Shown here piece after piece: positions 1 through 5,912 of a stretch of 13,015 nt of DNA (position 1 is the stretch's first letter; each line of letters starts with the position of its first letter). The stretch is from Bacillota bacterium (lineage in GTDB: Bacteria; Bacillota; Clostridia; Oscillospirales; Acutalibacteraceae). The stretch spans positions 1-13,015 of the forward strand of contig JAQXHB010000006.1 of the NCBI GenBank assembly GCA_029007015.1. The letters are read 5' to 3'. The notes beneath the pieces were generated by a model that was given only the letters and a program-made list of their open reading frames with translations, ran no database searches and was not told where the DNA came from. The position numbers and the translations under genes are program-made.

Positions 1-1293
1 ACCGGTCTTGCCGGTGCAAACAATGTCAAGGCTTATTCTCTGACCGTTTCTGCCGATGGTAAACTTTCTCTTACTGTTGCCGGCACAACCATCTGCTCCA
101 ACATTGATGTAAGCGATGTTGATTTCTCGGCTGCTACTTTCAGCGTTAAGTCCGGTGTAAATTATTCCGGCGGCTCAAAGTATACTGACCCGAATCTGAC
201 CATTCAGGATGCTTCGGGCGAGGACACCTCCAGCGAGGACACTTCCAGCGAGGACACCTCCAGCGAGGATACCTCCAGCGAGGACACTTCCAGTGAGGAT
301 ACCTCCAGCGAGGATACTTCCAGCGAGGACACCTCAAGCGAGGACACCTCCAGCGAGGATACTTCCAGCGAGGATACCTCCAGCACCCCGCTTGAGAAGG
401 GCGACGCTCCTTTCAACACTGAGGATTGGTCGGCACTCGGCCTGTCCACCAGCACCACCAAGATTTACGGCTATTCAGTCGGTTTGACCTGCACGGCTGC
501 CAACATCACCGTTCCGAATGCCCAGAATTACAACTCCTCCGGCAGAGTAGAAGGCGACAAGTATATCGACCTGTCCGACGGCTTCACCTTCTCATGGAAC
601 ATGGGCGATTCCGGCTGGAACCTGAAGAGAGAAGGCGTTTACCTTGATGCTCCGACCGGCGTCCGCTCTCCTTACTACTGCGTAGTGCAGATTGGCGATT
701 TGGCCGTTGTCAGCACACGCGGTAAGGGCACCGATATGGCCCCTTACGGCTCACCCAACCCCTACAATGTTAACGCCAAGGTTTACCTGGTTAAACTGGA
801 CTCGTCTGAAGATGCTGCCGCAGTTATTCCCTCACTCGATGCTGCCGTTCCCGCTGAATTTGGCGTATACGGCACCGTTCTGGCATCTTACGATGTAAAG
901 GATCCCGAAACCGAGACTACACCTTACTATGGCAACTACAAGAGAGACTACACTCTGACCGTTAAGAACGGCAAGGCCACCCTGTCGATGAACGAGACCA
1001 ACATCTTCACAAATGTTGATGTATCCGACATCTACTTTGGCAATGCCAACTTTGCTGTTAAGGCTGCTGCAGGATACAGCGGCGGCGCGTCATTCACCTC
1101 TCCGAAACTCGTAGCCGTATCAGGCGGCAACGGCGGTTCCGGCGGTTCCGGCGGCAACGGCGGTTCGGGCAGCAACGGCGGCAACGGCGTTGATTCCGGC
1201 GACACCACCAATCTGCTTGCCTTCATCGCACTGGCAATGGTTGCCGCAGGCGGCGTTCTGCTGACTGTCAGAAAGAAGTCGAGCGCTCGCTGA
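1..1293 (+). CDS. Cell-surface protein with duplicated modules, SEDTS-repeat linker and C-terminal membrane anchor (5' truncated)
   Basis: The frame is open from the first base to the TGA at 1291-1293, giving 430 visible residues; the start lies upstream of the window. Residues about 10-70 are the tail of a first module. Residues 73-127 are eleven five-residue units (GEDTS, then ten SEDTS). Residues about 128-374 form a second, complete-looking module whose last 60 residues (315-374) resemble the first tail: both contain Y-(S/T)-L-T-V, N-(I/V)-D-V-S-D and YSGG. A Gly/Ser/Asn-rich linker (about 375-400) leads to a hydrophobic helix (about 405-423) and a basic tail with RKK, so the protein is probably exported and anchored in the membrane with its modules outside. 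No LPXTG sortase motif is visible. The many Trp, Tyr and beta-type segments (for example FTFSWNMGDSGW) could fit a jelly-roll or lectin-like fold, but this is a guess. I do not recognise a catalytic domain and assign no function. Confidence 0.85.
   Translation, partial: TGLAGANNVKAYSLTVSADGKLSLTVAGTTICSNIDVSDVDFSAATFSVKSGVNYSGGSKYTDPNLTIQDASGEDTSSEDTSSEDTSSEDTSSEDTSSEDTSSEDTSSEDTSSEDTSSEDTSSEDTSSTPLEKGDAPFNTEDWSALGLSTSTTKIYGYSVGLTCTAANITVPNAQNYNSSGRVEGDKYIDLSDGFTFSWNMGDSGWNLKREGVYLDAPTGVRSPYYCVVQIGDLAVVSTRGKGTDMAPYGSPNPYNVNAKVYLVKLDSSEDAAAVIPSLDAAVPAEFGVYGTVLASYDVKDPETETTPYYGNYKRDYTLTVKNGKATLSMNETNIFTNVDVSDIYFGNANFAVKAAAGYSGGASFTSPKLVAVSGGNGGSGGSGGNGGSGSNGGNGVDSGDTTNLLAFIALAMVAAGGVLLTVRKKSSAR
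217..381 (+). repeat. 15-bp in-frame tandem repeat, 11 units, encoding (S/G)EDTS
   Basis: Eleven contiguous 15-bp units encode GEDTS once and SEDTS ten times. Units differ only at synonymous third positions (GAC/GAT, ACC/ACT, TCC/TCA, AGC/AGT) apart from the first codon of the first unit. Gain or loss of units would keep the reading frame, so the linker could vary in length between strains. The product is an acidic, Ser/Thr-rich, probably extended linker between two related surface modules, and Ser/Thr residues there could be glycosylated (inference). Confidence 0.95.
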
Positions 1294-1340
1294 TTGCGCG
1301 ACCGATTGACTGCTTTAGACGCATGAATTAAACTTAAAAA

Positions 1341-1371
1341 CCCCCGACACCTTATCAGTGTCGGGGGTTTT
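1341..1371. terminator. Bidirectional rho-independent terminator between convergent genes
   Basis: A perfect 10-bp GC-rich stem (CCCCCGACAC at 1341-1350, GTGTCGGGGG at 1358-1367) encloses a 7-nt loop and is followed by TTTT (1368-1371). On the other strand the stem is followed by TTTTT (complement of 1336-1340). It lies 47 bp after the stop of the surface-protein gene and 50 bp beyond the 3' end of the minus-strand alarmone synthetase gene, so it can stop transcription from both sides. Confidence 0.93.
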
Positions 1372-1421
1372 GCCATACCTGATTTAATTGTTTGCGGCTC
1401 GCGATATTTGCCTGCGTCCAA

Positions 1422-2108
1422 TCAATCGTCCGAATGGGTCACGCGGTGGATGGCCTCCATGCGTGCATCCAGTTCGGCCGCTATCCGCGCACACTCGGCC
1501 AAGTCGCTGTCAATAGAGTCGGAAAAACTCAAATCCTTTTTGTAGCGAATCTTGTGCTCGGTGCTCGCCCACCAGTCCATTGATATGGTGCGCAACTGCA
1601 CCTCAACCCTCATCATGCGCTTGCTGTCGTGCAGGAAAATGGGCGTCTCCACTATCAGATGCAGACTGCGGTATCCGTTGGCCTTGGGCTTGCCGATGTA
1701 GTCCTTCTTTTCAATCAGCCGGACATCGTCCTGCTTGAGAAGGGCGTCGGCCAGCATGTAAATATCCGACGGAAATGCGCATATTACGCGCACGCCGGCA
1801 ATGTCGTTTATATTTTCCTCGATGCCGGCGACGGTAACGGGCAGACCCTTGCGCACCAGTTTATCGAGGATGCTTTCGGGCGATTTGAGACGGGTTTTGA
1901 TGCTCTCGATGGGGTTGCGGTCATACTGTATAGAGAGTTCCTCATTCAGCACTCGGAACTTGGTCTCTATCTCCATCATGGCACAGCGGTAATAGGCCAT
2001 CAGTTCCCTGTACGGATTGGAGTGTTGGCTGATTTTGTTTCTTACATTCTTTTCAGAAAGATGGCTGAGCACCAGTTGCTCTAAACGGTGCGCTTCGTTC
2101 TTGTTCAT
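1422..2108 (-). CDS. relQ: Small alarmone synthetase, RelA/SpoT-domain protein (RelQ/YjbM type)
   Basis: A 228-residue protein with a stand-alone RelA/SpoT synthetase domain, predicted to transfer pyrophosphate from ATP to GDP or GTP to make (p)ppGpp in the cytoplasm. Visible motifs: a basic ATP-binding segment (KTRLKS, 71-76), NDIAGVRV (101-108) with the metal-binding Asp102, GYRSLH (145-150) whose Tyr stacks on the guanine base in this family, and EVQLRT (169-174) with the conserved Glu169, followed by STEHK. There is no HD hydrolase, TGS or ACT domain, and the length is close to the roughly 210 residues of Firmicutes RelQ, so it is not a full-length Rel enzyme. RelP-type small synthetases are the alternative; RelQ is preferred from overall resemblance. 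The ATG at 2106-2108 follows a weak AGGGA about 11 nt upstream. The gene is divergent from the ilv-leu operon. Confidence 0.88.
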   Translation of the reverse strand: MNKNEAHRLEQLVLSHLSEKNVRNKISQHSNPYRELMAYYRCAMMEIETKFRVLNEELSIQYDRNPIESIKTRLKSPESILDKLVRKGLPVTVAGIEENINDIAGVRVICAFPSDIYMLADALLKQDDVRLIEKKDYIGKPKANGYRSLHLIVETPIFLHDSKRMMRVEVQLRTISMDWWASTEHKIRYKKDLSFSDSIDSDLAECARIAAELDARMEAIHRVTHSDD

Positions 2109-2146
2109 TATACTATCAGTCCCTGTTTGTTAATTTTTACCTAAAC

Positions 2147-2175
2147 ATTATAGCACATCTGCCGTCAAATTACAA
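2147..2175 (-). promoter_or_regulatory. Predicted sigma-A promoter of the relQ gene
   Basis: On the minus strand, TTGTAA (complement of 2170-2175) is followed after 17 bp by a perfect TATAAT (complement of 2147-2152) with an extended -10 (TGC directly before it). The start site would lie near 2140, giving a 5' leader of about 30 nt before the relQ ATG. Called by eye only. Confidence 0.65.
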
Positions 2176-2194
2176 CAAACTATACATGCGCCAA

Positions 2195-2204
2195 ATCGGC
2201 CGAT
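2195..2204. promoter_or_regulatory. Short palindrome between the divergent promoters (possible operator)
   Basis: ATCGGCCGAT is a perfect 10-bp palindrome between the -35 elements of the relQ and ilv-leu promoters. A palindrome of this length is expected by chance about once per kilobase, so only its position makes it worth recording. No matching regulator is encoded in the window. Confidence 0.2.
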
Positions 2205-2226
2205 GAATTATATACTTTGTTGCCCG

Positions 2227-2274
2227 TAATTTTTTTAAAAAACGCTTGACACGGCGGGCGTTATGAGTTAATAT
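2227..2274 (+). promoter_or_regulatory. Predicted sigma-A promoter of the ilv-leu operon
   Basis: A consensus -35 TTGACA (2246-2251), a 17-bp spacer and a -10 TAATAT (2269-2274) predict a start near 2281. A run of T then A (2227-2242) directly upstream resembles an UP element that could bind the RNA polymerase alpha subunit. The promoter sits just before the T-box leader, as expected, and about 70 bp from the divergent relQ promoter. Confidence 0.8.
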
Positions 2275-2280
2275 TGAGTA

Positions 2281-2578
2281 TAAGTTGAAATTGAATAGCA
2301 AAGGCTATGACGAAGACGGAATCTGTCAGCACTTGTCAGAGAGCCGGGGGCGGTGCGATCCCGGTAAATTGCGGCAGAACTTCCTCTCACTTCCGAGCCG
2401 GAGGCCCCAAAGGTTCATCACCCAGTAGGTCCTTCCCGTGGATGCTACGTAAGTGCATAGAAGTTGTCAGACTTCGAAGAGGTGGCGAATGAAATATTCG
2501 CAATTTGAGTGGTACCGCGAGTGTAAATGAATCTTTTGCACCCGTCTCAAGGCAAAAGAGCTTTGAGATGGGTGTTTT
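2281..2578 (+). promoter_or_regulatory. T-box riboswitch leader, predicted leucine specificity
   Basis: This leader senses uncharged tRNA and decides between termination and readthrough. Stem I spans about 2303-2399, with GGCU (2303-2306) pairing AGCC (2396-2399), GAAG (2312-2315) pairing CUUC (2390-2393) and CUGUC (2323-2327) pairing GGCAG (2373-2377). It has the AGAGAG motif (2338-2343) and a distal CCGGG/CCCGG helix (2344-2348/2360-2364) whose loop contains GGUG. The likely specifier is CUC (2386-2388), followed by A and six bases before GAG, the spacing I recall from known T-box leaders; CUU at 2380-2382 is an alternative and is also a leucine codon. Stem III is GCGAAT/ATTCGC (2485-2490/2496-2501). 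The T-box TGGTACCGCG is at 2510-2519. The antiterminator pairs TTGAG (2505-2509) and GCG (2517-2519) with CGTCTCAA (2543-2550), which also forms the 5' arm of the terminator. Confidence 0.95.
2539..2578 (+). terminator. Regulated intrinsic terminator of the T-box leader
   Basis: A 12-bp stem (2539-2550 with 2563-2574, one G-U pair) encloses a 12-nt loop and is followed by TTTT (2575-2578). Its 5' arm is shared with the T-box antiterminator, so binding of uncharged tRNA would prevent this hairpin. It lies 53 bp before the ilvA start codon. Confidence 0.93.
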
Positions 2579-2631
2579 CTTATATTTCAAAAAGCAAAAT
2601 TTCCAGACATTTGAAAGGCGGAAGGTTAAAA

Positions 2632-3822
2632 ATGTTATCACTTGACAAGGTATTTAACGCGCAAACAGTGCTCAAGGGCATTGTGCGCGAGACCGGACTG
2701 GTCCGCGCTTACGGCATTGCGCCCGAATGCGAGTTGTACCTTAAACCCGAAAATCTGCAAATAACCGGCTCGTTCAAGGTACGCGGCTCGGCATACAAAA
2801 TTGCCATGCTGTCGGACGAGGAAAAGGCCAAGGGCGTTATAGCCTGTTCAGCCGGTAACCACGCTCAGGGTGTGGCGCTGGCGGCCTCCAAAAACGGGAT
2901 TAAATCGCTCATCTGTCTGCCAGACACCGCCCCCATCTCAAAGGTGGAGGCCACCAAGGGATACGGCGCCGATGTGTGTCTGGTCGAGGGCTGTTACGAT
3001 GACGCCTACAAAAAGGCTCTCGAACTCAAAGAGAGCGAGGGTTACACCTTCGTTCACCCCTTTGACGATGAAAATGTTATCGCCGGTCAGGGCACCATCG
3101 CTCTGGAGGTGCTCAATGACCTGGACAATATCGACGCCATTGTGGTGCCTATCGGCGGCGGCGGACTGATATCGGGCATCGCCTACGCAGTCAAGAAAAT
3201 CAAGCCGTCGGTCAAGGTGTACGGCGTACAGGTGGCCGGCGCCCCCAGCATGTATAACTCAATAAACGCCGGCAAAATCGAGTGTCTGCCCTCGGTGCAC
3301 ACCATTGCCGACGGCATCGCCGTTAAACAGCCGGGTGAAAACACCTTCAATCTGGTCAAAAAGTATGTCGACGACATAGCCATCGTCAGCGATGACGAGG
3401 TGGCATCGGCCATACTGGCGCTCATCGAAAAGCAAAAGATGATTGCCGAGGGCGCCGGCGCGACATCGGTAGCGGCGGTCATGTTTGACAAATTCGGCCT
3501 CAAGGGTAAACGGGTCGTAAGCATCGTTTCGGGCGGCAACATTGATGTGACCAGCCTCTCGCGCGTCATCGACAGAGGCTTGCTTAACTCGGGCCGTTCC
3601 TCGAGCCTGCTCATCGAACTTATTGACAAGCCCGGCCAACTCAAGGACATTTCGCGCATCATCGCTGACTGCGGCGGCAATGTCACTGGCGTTCACTACG
3701 AAAAGGGCAACACCGAGAGCATCAACGGATGCTACCTGCGCATTGAGATGGAAACAAGGGATTACAACCATGTCAAACTGATAGTAGAGTCCCTGCGCAA
3801 AGAGGGCTTTAAAATTGTATAA
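2632..3822 (+). CDS. ilvA: Threonine ammonia-lyase (threonine dehydratase), medium form with C-terminal ACT domain
   Basis: A PLP enzyme that deaminates threonine to 2-oxobutyrate and ammonia, the entry step to isoleucine. The protein has 396 residues from the ATG at 2632, preceded by an AGGCGGAAGG ribosome site (2616-2625); the frame stays open upstream, but that part is the T-box terminator and is not coding. Visible features: SFKVRGS (47-53) with the PLP-binding Lys49, SAGNHAQG (73-80), the PLP-phosphate loop GGGGL (175-179), SGGN (300-303), and a C-terminal ACT-like domain (about 326-396). The length and single ACT domain match the medium-form enzymes, shorter than E. coli IlvA (about 514). 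The ACT domain suggests allosteric control, probably by isoleucine or valine. A catabolic TdcB role is less likely, because the gene heads a complete branched-chain biosynthesis operon and is followed by ridA. Confidence 0.95.
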   Translation: MLSLDKVFNAQTVLKGIVRETGLVRAYGIAPECELYLKPENLQITGSFKVRGSAYKIAMLSDEEKAKGVIACSAGNHAQGVALAASKNGIKSLICLPDTAPISKVEATKGYGADVCLVEGCYDDAYKKALELKESEGYTFVHPFDDENVIAGQGTIALEVLNDLDNIDAIVVPIGGGGLISGIAYAVKKIKPSVKVYGVQVAGAPSMYNSINAGKIECLPSVHTIADGIAVKQPGENTFNLVKKYVDDIAIVSDDEVASAILALIEKQKMIAEGAGATSVAAVMFDKFGLKGKRVVSIVSGGNIDVTSLSRVIDRGLLNSGRSSSLLIELIDKPGQLKDISRIIADCGGNVTGVHYEKGNTESINGCYLRIEMETRDYNHVKLIVESLRKEGFKIV

Positions 3823-3854
3823 ATTCTGTGTTATAATATAAAGGAGTTACATTT

Positions 3855-4253
3855 ATGAGCAACCGTGTTCAAACAAACAACGCGCCCGAAGCCATCGGGC
3901 CTTATTCGCAGGCAATAGTTACCGGCAACCTGGTATTCACATCGGGACAGATTCCGCTCAACCCCGAAACAGGTCTCATCGAGGGCGAAACCATCGCAGA
4001 GCAGACCCACCGCGTGTGCAAAAATTTGGAGGCTGTGCTGAATGCCGCCGGCGCCCGACTGACCGACGCTGTCAAGACGGTCTGCTTTTTGAGCGACATT
4101 GCTGATTTTGCGGCATTTAACGAGGTGTACGCTCAGTATTTCACCGGCAAGCCGGCCCGCTCCTGCGTGGCTGTCAAAGATTTGCCGAAGGGCGCTTTGG
4201 TAGAAGTTGAAGTGATCGCTGAAAAGGAGCAGTCTGATGATGGATGCAAGTAA
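3855..4253 (+). CDS. ridA: RidA-family reactive intermediate (enamine/imine) deaminase
   Basis: A 132-residue Rid/YjgF protein, normally a cytoplasmic trimer that hydrolyses 2-aminoacrylate and 2-aminobutenoate and their imines, the reactive products released by threonine and serine dehydratases. Family marks are GPYSQA (15-20), FTSGQIP (28-34), the carboxylate-binding Arg102 in PARSCVAV, and the C-terminal VEVEVIA segment (116-122). The ATG follows AAGGAG (3841-3846) with 8-nt spacing, 32 nt after ilvA. The last 17 bases overlap the start of leuA, and the final ten residues are a polar tail beyond the usual family end, created by that overlap. Next to ilvA its job is almost certainly to speed and detoxify the IlvA reaction, so an active RidA rather than a non-catalytic Rid subfamily is likely. 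Confidence 0.95.
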   Translation: MSNRVQTNNAPEAIGPYSQAIVTGNLVFTSGQIPLNPETGLIEGETIAEQTHRVCKNLEAVLNAAGARLTDAVKTVCFLSDIADFAAFNEVYAQYFTGKPARSCVAVKDLPKGALVEVEVIAEKEQSDDGCK

Positions 4254-5907
4254 ATACCGGGTGGGATACTTTCCCGCACCGGCAGAGTACAACACATGGG
4301 TCGAAAAGGACCACATCGAAAAGCCTCCGGTGTGGTGCAGTGTAGATATGCGCGACGGCAATCAGAGCCTGGTTATACCCATGAGTTTGGAGGAAAAACT
4401 TGAGTATTACAAGGTTTTGCTGGGCGTCGGTTTCAAAGAAATCGAGGTCGGATTTCCTGCCGCCAGCGAGACCGAATACGAATTTTTGAGAACCCTCATC
4501 GACAACAATATGATACCCGACGATGTCACCGTTCAGGTGCTCACGCAGTGCCGCGAGCACATTATACGAAAGACATTTGATGCCTGCAAAGGCGCCCCCA
4601 GCGCCATAATCCACTTTTACAACTCGGTCAGCGTGGCACAGCGCGAGCAGGTATTTAAAAAGTCGAAAGAAGAAATTAAAAAGATTGCCGTTGACGGCGC
4701 CAAATTGGTCAAGAAGTTGGCCGGCGAATATGACGGCAACTTCCGTTTTGAATACTCGCCGGAGTCATTCACCGGCACCGAACCGGAGTACGCGCTCGAA
4801 GTGTGCAACGCGGTGCTGGATGTGCTGGAGCCGTCGGCCGACAACAATGTTATCATCAATTTGCCGGTAACGGTCGAAATGAGCCTGCCGCATGTTTACG
4901 CCGCTCAGGTGGAATACATGAGCAAGAATTTGAAGTACCGCGAGTTTGTCACCCTGTCGCTTCACCCGCACAATGACCGCGGCACAGGCGTTGCCGACAC
5001 CGAACTGGCACTGCTTGCCGGCGCCGACCGCGTCGAGGGCACGCTGTTCGGCAACGGCGAGCGCACAGGCAATGTTGACATCATCACGCTGGCGATGAAT
5101 ATGTATTCACACGGCGTCGACCCCAAACTGAACTTCTCCGACATGCCCTATCTGGTTGAGGAGTACGAGAAATGCACCCGCATGCAGGTCTATGAGCGTG
5201 CACCCTACGCCGGTGCGCTGGTGTTTGCCGCATTTTCGGGCAGTCATCAGGACGCCATCGCCAAGGGCATGAAGTACAGAAAGAAAAACGGTATGCACCA
5301 GTGGAATGTTCCATACATACCCATCGACCCGACCGACATCGGCCGCACATACGATGCCGATGTCATTCGCGTAAACTCTCAGTCGGGCAAAGGCGGCATC
5401 GGCTATCTGCTCGAGCACACCTACGGCTACATTCTGCCGCCTAAGATGCGCGAGCATCTCAGTTACCTGTGCAAGGACATTTCCGACCGCGAGCACAAAG
5501 AGTTAAAACCCGATGAGATATTGGCCATATTCAGCGACAGTTATCTCAACTATACCGGCGACATCACCGTCACCGACTTTGAATTTATGCGCGAGAACGA
5601 CACCGTCAAAATCGACATCACCTTTATGAAGGACGGCGTCGAGACCGAAATGACAGCCGAAGGAAACGGCTCGCTGAGCGCCATAAACAACGCGCTCAAA
5701 GCCTACACCGGCAAGGAGTACACATTGCAGGTGTTCACCCAGCACAGCATGCAGGGTCAGGGCTCGCAGAGTGTGGCCGCATCTTACATCGGGCTTGAGA
5801 GCACCGACGGCAAGATGTTCTGGGGCGCCGGCACCGACACCGATGTGGTCAAGGCCAGCACCAACGCACTACTGAGCGCCTTCCACAACATGTCAAAAGG
5901 AGAATAA
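4237..5907 (+). CDS. leuA: 2-isopropylmalate synthase, long DGNQ (yeast/actinobacterial) type
   Basis: Condenses acetyl-CoA with 2-oxoisovalerate to give 2-isopropylmalate, the first committed step of leucine synthesis. The 556-residue protein has a TIM-barrel catalytic domain (about 30-320) with MRDGNQ (38-43), HPHNDRGTG (243-251; metal-binding His243 and His245) and GNGERTGN (272-279), then a linker region and a C-terminal LeuA regulatory domain (about 430-556) expected to mediate leucine inhibition. DGNQ instead of DGEQ and the overall pattern place it with the fungal Leu4 and actinobacterial enzymes, not the E. coli/B. subtilis LeuA. The ATG at 4237 has AAGGAG (4224-4229) 7 nt upstream; a second in-frame ATG at 4240 is possible. 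It overlaps ridA by 17 nt, suggesting translational coupling. A homocitrate or citramalate synthase is unlikely given leuCDB downstream. Confidence 0.96.
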   Translation: MMDASKYRVGYFPAPAEYNTWVEKDHIEKPPVWCSVDMRDGNQSLVIPMSLEEKLEYYKVLLGVGFKEIEVGFPAASETEYEFLRTLIDNNMIPDDVTVQVLTQCREHIIRKTFDACKGAPSAIIHFYNSVSVAQREQVFKKSKEEIKKIAVDGAKLVKKLAGEYDGNFRFEYSPESFTGTEPEYALEVCNAVLDVLEPSADNNVIINLPVTVEMSLPHVYAAQVEYMSKNLKYREFVTLSLHPHNDRGTGVADTELALLAGADRVEGTLFGNGERTGNVDIITLAMNMYSHGVDPKLNFSDMPYLVEEYEKCTRMQVYERAPYAGALVFAAFSGSHQDAIAKGMKYRKKNGMHQWNVPYIPIDPTDIGRTYDADVIRVNSQSGKGGIGYLLEHTYGYILPPKMREHLSYLCKDISDREHKELKPDEILAIFSDSYLNYTGDITVTDFEFMRENDTVKIDITFMKDGVETEMTAEGNGSLSAINNALKAYTGKEYTLQVFTQHSMQGQGSQSVAASYIGLESTDGKMFWGAGTDTDVVKASTNALLSAFHNMSKGE

Positions 5908-5912
5908 ACCAT

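Noticed and set aside
146..487. Open frames on both strands across the SEDTS repeat (Arg/Pro/Trp-rich or LEVSS-rich products)
   Set aside because: They are by-products of a 15-bp repeat without stops in other frames, lack ribosome sites, and lie inside a clear coding frame.
2307..2492. Small plus-strand open frame within the leader (61 codons)
   Set aside because: It lies across T-box Stem I and later structured elements, has no ribosome site, and RNA structure explains the conservation.
2527..2631. In-frame upstream extension of ilvA from an ATG at 2527
   Set aside because: This stretch is the T-box antiterminator/terminator region. The ATG at 2632 has a good ribosome site and gives the expected N-terminus.
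3809..3837. Promoter-like TTAAAA-N17-TATAAT before ridA
   Set aside because: The predicted start (about 3844) would fall within the ridA ribosome site, leaving no usable leader. Probably A/T-rich intergenic sequence.
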